Shown in pieces: positions 29,393 to 39,144 of a stretch of 64,000 nt of DNA. Under the pieces are notes generated by a model. That model did not search any database. It worked only from the letters and a program-made list of their open reading frames with translations, and was not told the origin of the DNA. The position numbers were made by a program, and so were the translations under genes. Source of the stretch: Ogataea parapolymorpha DL-1 (taxonomy: Eukaryota > Ascomycota > Pichiomycetes > Pichiales > Pichiaceae); the NCBI RefSeq assembly GCF_000187245.1, contig NC_027861.1, positions 1 through 64,000 of the forward strand, given 5' to 3'. Numbering within the stretch: position 1 is the stretch's first letter; each line of letters opens with the position of its first letter.

Positions 29393-32300
29393 ATGACCCA
29401 AGACCTGATCAACAGTGACACTATCGAGTCGTCACAGCTGCTCAAGCGCAAGCCATTGGTACTCAAACCATATGTGCTTCCTTTCTTGGCAATCTATCCA
29501 GTGTATTATAATCTCTACGCCAACCACTACGATAAGTACTTTGTTGGCAGAGAGTGGACATTTGTCTACACATTGACTTTGGTGTCGATCCATGCGTTGG
29601 TTTGGCTGCTTCCTAGATGGAACTTGGACTTGAATGTCAATTTCAAGTATATTAGAGTTGATTCTCTGGACGAGGCGTCGCATATTTTTATAAGGGCAAA
29701 ACCAAGCTTTGGTATCAGTGAGATTTCTGAAATTAAGTTTGACCCTAAGACACAGCTGCTCTCCTTCCTTTACCAGAAGAGGAAGTACTTTTGGAACAGC
29801 GAGCTTTCGAAATTTTCACCTCCAATCTTTGCCATCGACGATGAGAAGCTCACCATACGTCGCCTAAAGCAATCCAGGGGCCTCAAGAGCGATCAACTAA
29901 CTGGCCTTCGAAATCTGTACGGCCAGAACAAGTTCGACATCCCGATCCCGACGTTCATCGAGCTGTTCATCGAACACGCGCTGGCTCCGTTTTTCGTGTT
30001 TCAGCTATTTTCTATCGCCTTGTGGCTGATGGATGATATGTGGTACTTGTCATTGTTCTCCTTATTCATGCTCGTCAGTTTTGAGAGCACGAGTGTTTAC
30101 CAAAGAAAGAGTACCATGACCGAGTTTCAGAGCATGGGAATCAAACCGTACGACATCTACTGCTATAGAGATGAGAAATGGTCCAAGATCTCCACTGAGG
30201 ACTTGCTTCCTGGTGATATTGTCTCCGTGACAAGAACCCCTCACGAAGATCTTTCCATTCCTTGTGACTTGGTGCTTCTTGACGGATCCTGCATCGTTAA
30301 TGAGGCTATGCTTTCTGGAGAATCAACTCCGCTTTTGAAGGAGTCCATCAAGCTTAGAGAGGAGACTGATTTGTACCAGCCTGATGGATTGGACAAGAAC
30401 GCCCAGTTGCATGGCGGAACATCTTGCTTGCAAGTGACTCCTCCAGAAAAGCCTTTGATTAAACTGGCTCCTGACAACGGTGCTTTGGCTTTGGTTGCAA
30501 AGACCGGATTTGAGACCACCCAGGGTTCTCTTGTCAGAGTTATGATTTTCTCCAGCGAGAGAATGTCTGTGGCAAACAAGGAGGCATTCTTCTTCATTCT
30601 TTTCTTGCTCGTGTTCGCAGTCATTGCCTCGTGGTACGTGTGGGTTGAGGGAACCAAGATGGGAAGAATCCAGTCTAAGCTGATTCTCGACTGTATCATT
30701 GTGCTGACATCTGTTGTTCCTCCAGAACTTCCTATGGAGCTGACCATGGCCGTTAACCAATCTCTGGCTGCTCTTGGAAAGTTCTACATTTACTGCACTG
30801 AGCCATTTAGAATTCCCCTGGCCGGCAGAATCGATGTTTGTTGTTTTGACAAGACTGGTACCTTGACCGGAGAAGACCTCAACTTTGAGGGATTGGCTGG
30901 ATTTGATTCATCAAACATTAGAAGACTATTCAAGCCAGAAGACCCTGGCGTTCCATCTGTGACTCTGGATGTTCTTGGCTCTGCTCACGCTTTGGTCAAG
31001 CTCGATGACGGAGAAATCGTTGGTGATCCGATGGAAAAAGAGACACTCAAGGCCGCCAATTGGAAACTCTCTTCGAAAACCAAGAATACCATCGAGGGCC
31101 ACAAGAGAGTCATCAAGATTTTGAGAAGGTTCCAGTTCTCTTCTGCACTCAAGAGGTCGTCTTCCATCTCGAAGGTTGGTAATCAGGTACTTGTCAGCTG
31201 TAAAGGTGCTCCTGAGACAATCAAGGAAATGCTTGTGGATGCTCCTTCTAATTACGAAGAAGTGTACAAATCGTTCACCCGTTCCGGATCCAGAGTTTTG
31301 GCATTGGCCTACAAATACCTCAGCTCTGACAAAAACATTGACGGTCTCGAGAGACATTCTGTTGAAAGTGGATTGAAGTTTGCTGGCTTTATCGTTTTCC
31401 ACTGTCCTCTGAAAGATGATGCTATCTCGACGATTCAGATGCTCAATGAGTCCAGTCATAGATGTGTCATGATCACTGGTGACAACCCATTGACTGCGTG
31501 CCATGTTGCCAAGGAGGTGGCTATTGTGACAAAAGATGTGCTTATTCTGGACATTCCTGAAACTCATTATCCTGGAGACTCAGAGCTGGCATGGAGAAAT
31601 GTTGACGAGACCAGAATTATTCCTTTCAACCCAACCCAGGAGTTTGATGTCAAGTTCTTGCAAAAGAACGACATCTGTATCACAGGATATGCACTGTCTA
31701 AGCTGATGGAGCACCCTCAACTTGAAAAGCTGATCAGGTATACCTGGGTCTACTCTAGAGTCTCGCCATCGCAAAAGGAGTTTATTTTGAATTCCTACAA
31801 GAACTTGGGTTACAAGACACTCATGTGCGGTGACGGTACGAACGACGTTGGTGCATTGAAACAGGCCCATGTTGGTGTTGCTTTATTAAACGGTACTGAA
31901 GAAGGACTGAAGAAGATTCAAGAAAACAAGAAGATCGAGAGTTTGCAGAAAGTTTACGAGAAACAGTGCGACATCATGAAAAGATGGGGAAACCCACCTC
32001 CAAAAGTTCCTGCCCCAATTGCCCATCTGTATCCTCCAGGGCCATTGAATCCTCATTACCTGGCCACAATGGAGAAACAAGGACACACCATCACTCCGGA
32101 AATGAGGCAAGCGGTTGAGATTGCGAACAAGCAGCCTATTCCATCAGGTGCGAATGCAAATGGCTCTGCGACACAGAAGTCGAACTTTGCAGAGCAGTTG
32201 CTGGCAGGCCTAAAAGAGGAAGAGGACGAAAATGAGGCTCCAGTTCTAAAGCTCGGAGATGCTTCGGTTGCTGCACCATTTACATCCAAACTTGCAAACG

Positions 32301-33043
32301 TTTCTGCCGTTGTTCATATCATTAGACAGGGAAGATGTGCATTGGTGTCTACAATTCAAATGTACAAGATCTTGGCTTTGAATTGTTTAGTTTCTGCCTA
32401 TTCGCTTTCCGTGCTATATCTTGCTGGTATCAAGTTTGGAGATGGACAAGCTACTGTTTCTGGATTGCTGTTGAGTGTGTGCTTTTTGTCGATTTCTAGA
32501 GGAAAGTCCCTTGATAAGCTGTCCAAAGAGAGACCACAACCGGGAATTTTCAATATTTACATCATGGGATCCATTCTTGGCCAGTTTGCAATCCACTTGA
32601 TTTCTCTGATCTATATCACCAAAGAAGTTTACATCCTTGAGCCAAGAGAGCCACAGGTGGACCTGGAGAAAGAGTTCAGCCCTTCTCTGCTCAACACTGC
32701 CATGTTCTTGATCCAGCTCTCGCAGCAGGTTGCCACCTTCACGATCAACTACCAGGGACCACCGTTCAGACAATCCATCAGGGACAACAGAGGCATGTAC
32801 TACGGTCTTTTGGGAGTTACATTCTTGTGTTTTGCTGGAAGTACCGAGTTCATGCCGGAGCTCAACGAAGCAATGCAGTTCGTCAAGATGAGCAGCCTCT
32901 TCAAATTTAAATTGACTATTGCTATGTTGCTGGACTTTGGAATCAGTTGGATCATCGAGTTGGTGCTGAAGCACTATTTCATGGACTTCAAGGCTGCCGA
33001 CATTGCCATCCGGGAGGACGAAGAAGAGAAGAAAACCAGATAG
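29393..33043 (+). CDS. SPF1: P5A-type ATPase Spf1, ER transmembrane-helix dislocase
   Basis: A 1216-residue ER P-type ATPase (yeast Spf1 is 1215) that extracts mistargeted tail-anchored or wrongly oriented helices from the ER membrane. The phosphorylation site DKTGT is near residue 486, the P5A signature PPELPMEL is in membrane segment 4, the actuator loop has LSGESTPLLK, and the hinge motif is GDGTNDVGALK. A charged cytosolic insert (about residues 840-950) follows the P domain as usual in P5A pumps, and the C-terminus is a Lys/Glu-rich tail. The ATG at 29393 is the first in frame. Confidence 0.95.
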   Translation: MTQDLINSDTIESSQLLKRKPLVLKPYVLPFLAIYPVYYNLYANHYDKYFVGREWTFVYTLTLVSIHALVWLLPRWNLDLNVNFKYIRVDSLDEASHIFIRAKPSFGISEISEIKFDPKTQLLSFLYQKRKYFWNSELSKFSPPIFAIDDEKLTIRRLKQSRGLKSDQLTGLRNLYGQNKFDIPIPTFIELFIEHALAPFFVFQLFSIALWLMDDMWYLSLFSLFMLVSFESTSVYQRKSTMTEFQSMGIKPYDIYCYRDEKWSKISTEDLLPGDIVSVTRTPHEDLSIPCDLVLLDGSCIVNEAMLSGESTPLLKESIKLREETDLYQPDGLDKNAQLHGGTSCLQVTPPEKPLIKLAPDNGALALVAKTGFETTQGSLVRVMIFSSERMSVANKEAFFFILFLLVFAVIASWYVWVEGTKMGRIQSKLILDCIIVLTSVVPPELPMELTMAVNQSLAALGKFYIYCTEPFRIPLAGRIDVCCFDKTGTLTGEDLNFEGLAGFDSSNIRRLFKPEDPGVPSVTLDVLGSAHALVKLDDGEIVGDPMEKETLKAANWKLSSKTKNTIEGHKRVIKILRRFQFSSALKRSSSISKVGNQVLVSCKGAPETIKEMLVDAPSNYEEVYKSFTRSGSRVLALAYKYLSSDKNIDGLERHSVESGLKFAGFIVFHCPLKDDAISTIQMLNESSHRCVMITGDNPLTACHVAKEVAIVTKDVLILDIPETHYPGDSELAWRNVDETRIIPFNPTQEFDVKFLQKNDICITGYALSKLMEHPQLEKLIRYTWVYSRVSPSQKEFILNSYKNLGYKTLMCGDGTNDVGALKQAHVGVALLNGTEEGLKKIQENKKIESLQKVYEKQCDIMKRWGNPPPKVPAPIAHLYPPGPLNPHYLATMEKQGHTITPEMRQAVEIANKQPIPSGANANGSATQKSNFAEQLLAGLKEEEDENEAPVLKLGDASVAAPFTSKLANVSAVVHIIRQGRCALVSTIQMYKILALNCLVSAYSLSVLYLAGIKFGDGQATVSGLLLSVCFLSISRGKSLDKLSKERPQPGIFNIYIMGSILGQFAIHLISLIYITKEVYILEPREPQVDLEKEFSPSLLNTAMFLIQLSQQVATFTINYQGPPFRQSIRDNRGMYYGLLGVTFLCFAGSTEFMPELNEAMQFVKMSSLFKFKLTIAMLLDFGISWIIELVLKHYFMDFKAADIAIREDEEEKKTR

Positions 33044-33054
33044 AGTGTTATAAT

Positions 33055-33708
33055 TCACGTTTCGTGTGTCTCTGCTTCTGTATTGTACAGCTCATCGTCC
33101 GGGGGTTTGTTGCCTTCAACAAAGTCGCCGTCTGCAATTTTGTAGTCTATCTTGCCTCGGACAACTTTGATGACGCCGAATATGTCGTCGTAGCATTCGT
33201 CATTTCGAAGAAAGTCGGGATTCTTCTTCGACTTGTTCTTATTTTCGAGGCCGTTTGTGATCCAGGAGCACTTTATGCCTAGCCGCTTGCACTCAGTGCA
33301 CACCGGCTTAGTCTCACAACACTTACGCTTGCGGAACCTACACGTTAAACAACCCTTTCTCGATCGTTTGGACACCTTCTGTGGCTTCCTGATCTTCTCC
33401 TTTCCGTCGTCTGGCAGACTGCGTGGGACGCGGGCCGGGGCGATTGGGCCCACCTGCGAAGAAATTCTCTCCGCTGTCCCTCGGAGATCAATCGGATTCG
33501 GTATGGTCTTGGCGTCTAAGGAATGGTGCGAGGGTAATGAAGGAACCCGGGCAGCATAATTAGTGGAGGTCAAGCTTGGCTTGTAGGGCGGAGGTACCGG
33601 TGTCGTGAATGGGGACAGGATGGGCGGTAGCAATATTGAATTTGATGCTAAAGATGCTGGTTTTGTATGATGCCTCTGGTTGACAGGCTGCGAACTGGCT
33701 TCATCCAT
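33055..33708 (-). CDS. short Zn2Cys6 protein, DNA-binding domain only
   Basis: A 217-residue protein with a Pro/Ser-rich N-terminal half and one zinc cluster at residues 120-147 (GCLTCRFRKRKC, then C137, C140 and C147), preceded by a basic KRSRK run. After it only about 70 residues remain, with the block DDIFGVIKVVRGKIDYKI and an acidic tail. There is no fungal-specific transcription factor middle domain, so it cannot be a typical Gal4-type activator. The frame opens at a TTG; the ATG at 33708 is chosen. An ACGCGT lies 30 bases before the start. It is convergent with SPF1, with 11 bases between the stops. Function unknown; a repressor or adaptor is possible. Confidence 0.78.
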   Translation of the reverse strand: MDEASSQPVNQRHHTKPASLASNSILLPPILSPFTTPVPPPYKPSLTSTNYAARVPSLPSHHSLDAKTIPNPIDLRGTAERISSQVGPIAPARVPRSLPDDGKEKIRKPQKVSKRSRKGCLTCRFRKRKCCETKPVCTECKRLGIKCSWITNGLENKNKSKKNPDFLRNDECYDDIFGVIKVVRGKIDYKIADGDFVEGNKPPDDELYNTEAETHET

Positions 33709-34122
33709 TTGGGACAAGATCTTCGTTTAACCAAGTAACGCGTATGGAATTTTCTTTATATTCTTTCCCCTTCTGGTCGTATCCTTTTGAAGCTAGCGGT
33801 CACAGATTAAACAACATACATTGTTTCCGCATGGACGAGCGCAAAGCTGCAGTCTGGAAATTTTCAACTTGGAGACTGTGGGGTCTGACGTCATAGTGCG
33901 GGGGAAAATGTTGCGCTCCCGCTGAGCTCGGAGAACTGGAAATCCTAATCCAGTGCATTGCTTGGAGCTATTATGCTTCCGGGGGGCTTCGTGGTTTCAG
34001 GGCACGTCAAACCACAGCCGTATGCCTCGGTACATATTTCTGGTGTACTGATTATAGATACTAATTTTCGCGAAATCTGCTTTCGAAAAAAAATATCAGT
34101 CCAATCTATCTATCGCTTAGAC
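33709..34122. promoter_or_regulatory. divergent promoter with ACGCGT and TGACGTCA
   Basis: This 414-base gap lies between the short Zn2Cys6 gene and COG3. It has an MCB box ACGCGT at 33738-33743 near the former and a perfect CRE, TGACGTCA, at 33886-33893. CRE sites bind ATF/CREB-type bZIP factors such as Sko1. An open frame runs from a TTG at 33958 into COG3 but looks non-coding in this stretch. Confidence 0.45.
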
Positions 34123-35961
34123 ATGCTTCCAGCCGAGAGTGTTGCAAGCACCCCGCAGCTGACACGCAAGATTTCCAGGAGGTCGATCTCTAAGCATTCG
34201 CAGCCTTTTAAGGATGACCCGGATGCGCTGGAGTGGCTTCGACGCAAATTGAACCCGGAATGGGAGATCGATGTTCGCGGAGAGCTCGACGACGGCGACG
34301 ATGGAATTGAGGAACTTTTAAAAGGATTGCGGGCCAGTAAGGGAATAAACACTTTACAGGAATATCGGTTTCTTAGTACATTGAATCCGCAGCTCGAAAA
34401 GTTTGATTACCAAGTCAATTATGAGAAGTTTGCTAACTTTCAGTCGGAAATAAAAAACACCAGAACATATCTCAAGCCTTTATTCGACTACCTCCAGAAT
34501 TTTGAGCGCAACATCAACAAGCTATCGCAGGAAATGGAATTTCTCCAAAAACGATCTGACGTGCTTAACTCGCAGATAAAAAGCAAGCAGGAGCTAGACA
34601 CAAGGTTAACTCCGGTCATTAACGATCTAATTATCCCTCCCTCCATAATAAACTCCATAATAGACGACAAGATAGACGAAAAGTGGATTGAAAACATAAC
34701 GTTCCTAACGGAGAAGAGGGAAATCTACTCCAAGTACTCTTCCGAAAATCAGCCAAAGTGTCTTCCAGAGCTCGTACAACTGTTGGATCTTATGGAGCTG
34801 AAAGTTGTGGAACGAATTAGAGACTACCTCATCAAGCAAATCAAGACCCTGAGAAAACAAACAGTTTCATCGCAGGTGGTTCAGAGCGAGATGCTCGAGG
34901 TGAAGGAGATATTCACCTTTCTGCAGGAAAAGAATCTCAAATTGAGTAACGATCTTTGTCAGGCATACTGTCATACTATGCGTTGGTACTACTATCAAAA
35001 TTTTGTCAAATACACTTCGTCATTGGAAAGACTGAGAATACACAGGGTTGAAAAGAACATCTTGCTTGGGTCCCTCGATGAGGAGGGAGGCCCTTCTGGG
35101 GCCGGATCATTTTTTGGATACTCTAACCAAAAACACGAAATCACTCCTAGCGAGTATTTGATTGCTTTGACAAAAAGACTTGAGTCTTTGGGCAAGTTTG
35201 ATGAAACGGTCATGCCCGCTCAGATAGCCGAGACTAACAACGCAAAATACTGGCTTGAAACTGCGTTCAGAAATTTCAATGTTGCACTTTTAGACAACGT
35301 CTGTGTTGAGTACCTATTTATGAACGAATTCTTCAATCTGACCAAGAGTGAGCAATTAGATGAGATCTTCAAGACGATATTCAACCCGGTGTATCAAATC
35401 GGACACAGTTTCACCAAACATCTTATTTCTAACACCTACGACTACTTTGGGGTGCTCATAGCTATTCGTCTTACTCAACAGCTGGAATACGAATTGCAGC
35501 ATCGGCGCATACCAGTGATGGAAGACTACCTGAACTATCAGCTGATTATTCTATGGCCAAGATTCCAAAATCTGATGGATCAAAACTGTATGAATATCAA
35601 GAAAAGCGTATCGTCCACTGTGATACTCAAGAGCATCAATAAGAATACCATGATTCCGCTAGGCCTAACGCAGAACTTTGGGCGTGTACTGCTCAACTTG
35701 CTTAGCCTTTCTCAAAATCTGATAGAGCAGGAGACGTCGGAACCGCTAACAAACTCCATTGTCCGACTTCGAAACGAGTTCGAAAGCACATTAATGAAGA
35801 TGAGCTCTACACTAGATCCGAAAAAGAGAGAATTATTTCTCTACAGCAACTTCTCGCTTGTCTTCACTATTCTGAGCGAATTGGAAGAATCCAATAAACC
35901 TGGAATGGACGAAGTGGCGCACTTTCAAAATCTGGTAGACGCGTACGCAAATAGGGAATAA
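34123..35961 (+). CDS. COG3: conserved oligomeric Golgi complex subunit 3
   Basis: A 612-residue subunit of the COG tether, which works in retrograde intra-Golgi vesicle traffic. The N-terminal part holds the Sec34-family block with LKPLFDYLQNFERNINKLSQEM (coiled coil) and the following PPSIINSIID and LPELVQLLDLMELKV region; the rest is helical as in CATCHR proteins. The frame is open from a TTG at 33958, but the ATG at 34123 gives the natural Ser/Arg-rich start. Yeast Cog3 is 801 residues, so this one is on the short side. Tandem with ATG12, 39 bases away. Confidence 0.82.
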   Translation: MLPAESVASTPQLTRKISRRSISKHSQPFKDDPDALEWLRRKLNPEWEIDVRGELDDGDDGIEELLKGLRASKGINTLQEYRFLSTLNPQLEKFDYQVNYEKFANFQSEIKNTRTYLKPLFDYLQNFERNINKLSQEMEFLQKRSDVLNSQIKSKQELDTRLTPVINDLIIPPSIINSIIDDKIDEKWIENITFLTEKREIYSKYSSENQPKCLPELVQLLDLMELKVVERIRDYLIKQIKTLRKQTVSSQVVQSEMLEVKEIFTFLQEKNLKLSNDLCQAYCHTMRWYYYQNFVKYTSSLERLRIHRVEKNILLGSLDEEGGPSGAGSFFGYSNQKHEITPSEYLIALTKRLESLGKFDETVMPAQIAETNNAKYWLETAFRNFNVALLDNVCVEYLFMNEFFNLTKSEQLDEIFKTIFNPVYQIGHSFTKHLISNTYDYFGVLIAIRLTQQLEYELQHRRIPVMEDYLNYQLIILWPRFQNLMDQNCMNIKKSVSSTVILKSINKNTMIPLGLTQNFGRVLLNLLSLSQNLIEQETSEPLTNSIVRLRNEFESTLMKMSSTLDPKKRELFLYSNFSLVFTILSELEESNKPGMDEVAHFQNLVDAYANRE

Positions 35962-36000
35962 TCTATAATTTTAATAATCTGGAGTAATTAATTATTATTT

Positions 36001-36504
36001 ATGAGCGACAAAGATCTTGCGAGCTCCTTGATGGAGCTCAATATAAAAGTAGGGACGACAGACATACCTCAGACCATTGCTGAAGAACAGAATCAGGCAA
36101 CAGATAGTAAGGAAGAGGTGCTTGATGACGAAACCACGATCAAGAATGACCCGCAAAAGACAAAAATTACCCTCAACCAGAGTATGATGCTCTCTAAACT
36201 GCCAGCGAAAACCACTTCTGCTGTGCTCTCGGTGTCCAAACCGACCGAATCCAAAATACAAATCCGCTTCAAATCAATAGGGTCTGTGGACCAAGTCAGC
36301 CCTGCCGTTTTCAAGATCAGCAAAAGCTCCAAATTCTCTTCCATCTTGCGATTTCTTGAACTCAAACTAGGCAAAAAAGTGTACTGCTACCTCAATAACT
36401 CGGTCAGTCCCAATCCCGACGAGGAACTCGAAAATCTGTATAATATTTTCCGCGTGGGTGACGAGCTCATCGTCAGTTACTGCAACATCGTCGCATTCGG
36501 TTAA
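36001..36504 (+). CDS. ATG12: ubiquitin-like autophagy protein Atg12
   Basis: A 167-residue protein with a variable acidic N-terminus and a C-terminal ubiquitin fold (about residues 82-167): KIQIRFKSIGS, then FSSILRFLELKLG, and the final VSYCNIVAFG. The last residue is the glycine that Atg7 and Atg10 use to conjugate Atg12 to Atg5. The conjugate is the E3 for Atg8 lipidation. As usual for Atg12, the glycine is already terminal and needs no processing. Autophagy of peroxisomes is prominent in methylotrophic yeasts. Confidence 0.93.
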   Translation: MSDKDLASSLMELNIKVGTTDIPQTIAEEQNQATDSKEEVLDDETTIKNDPQKTKITLNQSMMLSKLPAKTTSAVLSVSKPTESKIQIRFKSIGSVDQVSPAVFKISKSSKFSSILRFLELKLGKKVYCYLNNSVSPNPDEELENLYNIFRVGDELIVSYCNIVAFG

Positions 36505-36568
36505 TAAAGTTAAGTGTATTCAATACCTATTCACAACGCCTATCCTAAAAGTGGTATAATTAAGCAAT

Positions 36569-37447
36569 TCATTTCTCATTATCCCAAAACCAGCCTGATT
36601 TCTTCTGGTTTGGAAGTTTCTGACAGTTCTCATCAATGGTCTTGCGCTCACCAGCACTGTTGAGAATCTCTTTTGTTTCTTTGATGGTGCTGGATCCGTC
36701 GCTGAAGAACTGTTTCATGACAGTAACCTTTTCCACGTCGCCATCATCCAACGTGCGGATGGTAGTGGATGTACTTGACCCTGTAAAATTAGGGCTGTCT
36801 CCCCACTTCTTATCGTCTTTGTAAAAGTCCCATTTGGACTTCTGCTCTTCTTTGAACTTCTCCCATTCTTCCTTGCGCTTCTTGTTGGCCAATTCCGTCA
36901 TCTTAACCTTGAAGCCGAGATAATCAGTGTATTGCTGGAAAAACAAACCCTTTTGGTGAGACGAGTCGTTCTCCACGTCTTCCCTTGCCAATGCCGAACC
37001 GAAGTCGTCCGGGATGCTGGCCCTTGGGAACAAACATCTCCATGCCCCGTTAGCATCCCACACAGACAAGCCGTTCATCTCCTGGCATCTTGCGTATAAC
37101 TTGGCAGACGGAATCGGATAGGCCCAGAGACCGTAAGGGGTCTCCTGATTCTTGAACCGGCGACCGAACGACCCAAAAGGAGACTCGTTAAATAGCGGGA
37201 ACATGTCGAACACTTGGTCCACGGCGTTGACGAGGTTGTCGTGGAAGTCGTGGCCCGAATCGCCCAAATACTTGCTAGACCAATCAAGGAGATTGGAGAC
37301 AGAAGAAGAGGTCAAATTGTTCGCAGAAGATAGCAATGACTCCAAAGAGTCATTGATGGTACTCAATGCAGAGGTATTCAACGGTTTCTCTTCTTTGGTC
37401 GCCAAAGACTCGATGTTATTTGAGTCCGAAGGATTGTAAATACCCAT
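36569..37447 (-). CDS. Mpm1-like mitochondrial membrane protein
   Basis: A 292-residue hydrophilic protein. The recognisable block is YGLWAYPIPSAKLYARC followed by GLSVWDANGAWRCLFP (about residues 100-145), which I associate with Mpm1 (mitochondrial peculiar membrane protein 1) of Saccharomyces. Then comes a Lys/Glu-rich helix (about 185-215) and a C-terminal stretch ending WFWDNEK. No obvious membrane segment or presequence is seen; the molecular role of the family is unknown. The ATG at 37447 is the first in frame. The family name is from memory of the motif and should be treated as probable. Confidence 0.58.
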   Translation of the reverse strand: MGIYNPSDSNNIESLATKEEKPLNTSALSTINDSLESLLSSANNLTSSSVSNLLDWSSKYLGDSGHDFHDNLVNAVDQVFDMFPLFNESPFGSFGRRFKNQETPYGLWAYPIPSAKLYARCQEMNGLSVWDANGAWRCLFPRASIPDDFGSALAREDVENDSSHQKGLFFQQYTDYLGFKVKMTELANKKRKEEWEKFKEEQKSKWDFYKDDKKWGDSPNFTGSSTSTTIRTLDDGDVEKVTVMKQFFSDGSSTIKETKEILNSAGERKTIDENCQKLPNQKKSGWFWDNEK

Positions 37448-37758
37448 GATGAAACAAAATTAATTTGCCTTCAATTTCTAGAATTATTAATTAAATTGGG
37501 CCTGATCTGGGGCAAAACATTTGCAACCCAAACTTTATGCTGTCAAGGGAAAATTGAAACATTTATTTGAACGCTTGTGCGTGTCAACTTTTGTGGCTAT
37601 GGAATGAAATACCTTCGTCACGACGAAGCGAAACTGTATGCTTGCTTCGAACTGGTTTGCCTGCATGAACGTGGCAAAGTATTCATAATCATATTATCAC
37701 ATGCTGACCAGTGTGGGGAACCCTAAATATAAAAGGGTTCCTGGAACAGCATTTACTT

Positions 37759-38133
37759 ATGTCGAAATCTACGAAATCACTTACAAAACTATCGGAGGCT
37801 CTTGAGTCAAACGAGTCCTTGAGAAAGGAGGCGTTGAAGTCGTTGAACTCGCTGGTATCATTTGAGATCAATGACAAAAAGACGGGCGAGACTCAATATT
37901 GGGTTTTGGATGCCAAGTCAGAAGGAACGTTGAAGAAGACAGACAAAGTGGCAGACGATGCCGAGATAAAGATCAAGATAGGTGATGTACAACTTCGCAA
38001 ACTTATAGACGGGAAGGCAAGCGCTCAAAAGTTGTTCATGACAGGAAAGCTCAAAATCAAGGGTAACGTCATGAAGGCCGCTAATGTAGAGAAGCTACTC
38101 AAGTTCGTTGGTCCAGAAAAGGCAAAGCTCTAA
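37759..38133 (+). CDS. peroxisomal SCP-2 domain protein, PTS1 AKL
   Basis: A 124-residue single SCP-2 sterol/lipid-carrier domain: WVLDAKSEG, DAEIKIKIGDVQLRKLIDG, ASAQKLFMTGKLKIKGNVMKA. The C-terminus is AKL, a classic PTS1. Size and ending match Pox18/PXP-18 of peroxisome-rich Candida, which carries or protects acyl-CoA and oxidase in the matrix. The ATG at 37759 is chosen; the open frame begins 16 codons earlier in a non-coding stretch. Expected to be peroxisomal. Confidence 0.87.
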   Translation: MSKSTKSLTKLSEALESNESLRKEALKSLNSLVSFEINDKKTGETQYWVLDAKSEGTLKKTDKVADDAEIKIKIGDVQLRKLIDGKASAQKLFMTGKLKIKGNVMKAANVEKLLKFVGPEKAKL

Positions 38134-39144
38134 TCAGCAACCGCCACGATCAACAGGCCTCCAATGACGCAGAGTCCATAATGTCATGGAATATGTAGTG
38201 AGAAAACGAGAGGTAAATATGATCAAAAAATAAACTTCACTTTTGCATCGATAGACTCACCCGGTAATCATTGATTATGGGCGGAGCCGCGAAAAAGTCA
38301 CCGAGATGGATTTAAACAAACTCAGAGAATCCTTGAAAGACGGACCGAGCCTGACGCAAAGACTTGGACGTGTTGACTCCAGGCCTGAACCGGAGACACA
38401 GCACACCCGACACCATCGGGAAGCCGAGTAAAATTTAACCAGTTGTACTGGATAGGGCGATTTTTTCCGGTAAGTGTGCATTGCAGATGAGCCAGAGAAA
38501 ACTCGGTTATGCTTCTAAGTCAATGATTGGTGCGATAATAGAGGCTAGCAATCCGGTATTCAGCGAGCCTTTGGAACATAGCAGAGCGTTGCCATCAAGC
38601 GCGCCGGACTAAACGCGTATCCGTCATGTAGATTTCCTGTTTTGCCTGCTTCTGCAGCTGGGATCCGAGACGTATTGTAGGACTCGAGGTCGCGAAAATG
38701 ATGTACTGAGTCATCATCCCCTGGAAAATTTTTCATAGAACAAGTGGGATTACCAGATTTATTGCTACCGGTGTTGGTGAACAATAGCCTTCATGTAGGA
38801 AAACATAGCCGGCGTCTCTTGCCGGCATGAGCGCCGCGAAGCTGGTGTAAAAAATTGCACTTGTCCTGAACGATATTTCCGCATTGTTCTGCTGGCACGA
38901 AAAGCAACTACGGTGTGCGGCAAGGCCCGCGGGGCGTGGAATTGGTGTGTGGTGCGAGTGGAAAAAGTAACTTGGCGCTCTGCTGTGATTGGCTATAGAT
39001 AATATTTAGTCCATTGATAATTTTTCACAAAGATCTCCGTCAACGGAAATCTTTGGATGCGGCTTCGAGAAACACCCAGCTAGTCAGTGGTAATATAAAT
39101 ACGGGTTCCGCCGCAATTCCTGCCCCTTCCCCATAGTATACACA
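38134..39144. promoter_or_regulatory. 1-kb region upstream of GDH with Gcn4 site
   Basis: The longest gene-free stretch of the window leads into the glutamate dehydrogenase gene. TGAGTCA, the Gcn4/AP-1 site, is at 38707-38713 within a 20-base inverted repeat (ATGATG...CATCAT) at 38698-38717. An ACGCGT lies at 38613-38618 and a GC-rich block (GCCGGC repeats) at about 38809-38825. Short open frames here have no recognisable content. Gcn4 control of NADP-GDH is established in yeast; its use here is inferred. Confidence 0.5.

Noticed and set aside
30241..31567. Minus-strand frames of 168 and 213 codons opposite SPF1
   Set aside because: Shadow frames inside a complete, strongly conserved P5A ATPase.
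33958..34122. 55-codon N-terminal extension of COG3
   Set aside because: It starts at a TTG, runs through promoter-like sequence and has no family similarity; the ATG at 34123 is sufficient.
38694..38717. C/D-box snoRNA-like pair (ATGATGT and CTGA)
   Set aside because: C and D boxes would be only a few bases apart with no room for a guide; better explained as a palindromic Gcn4 site.
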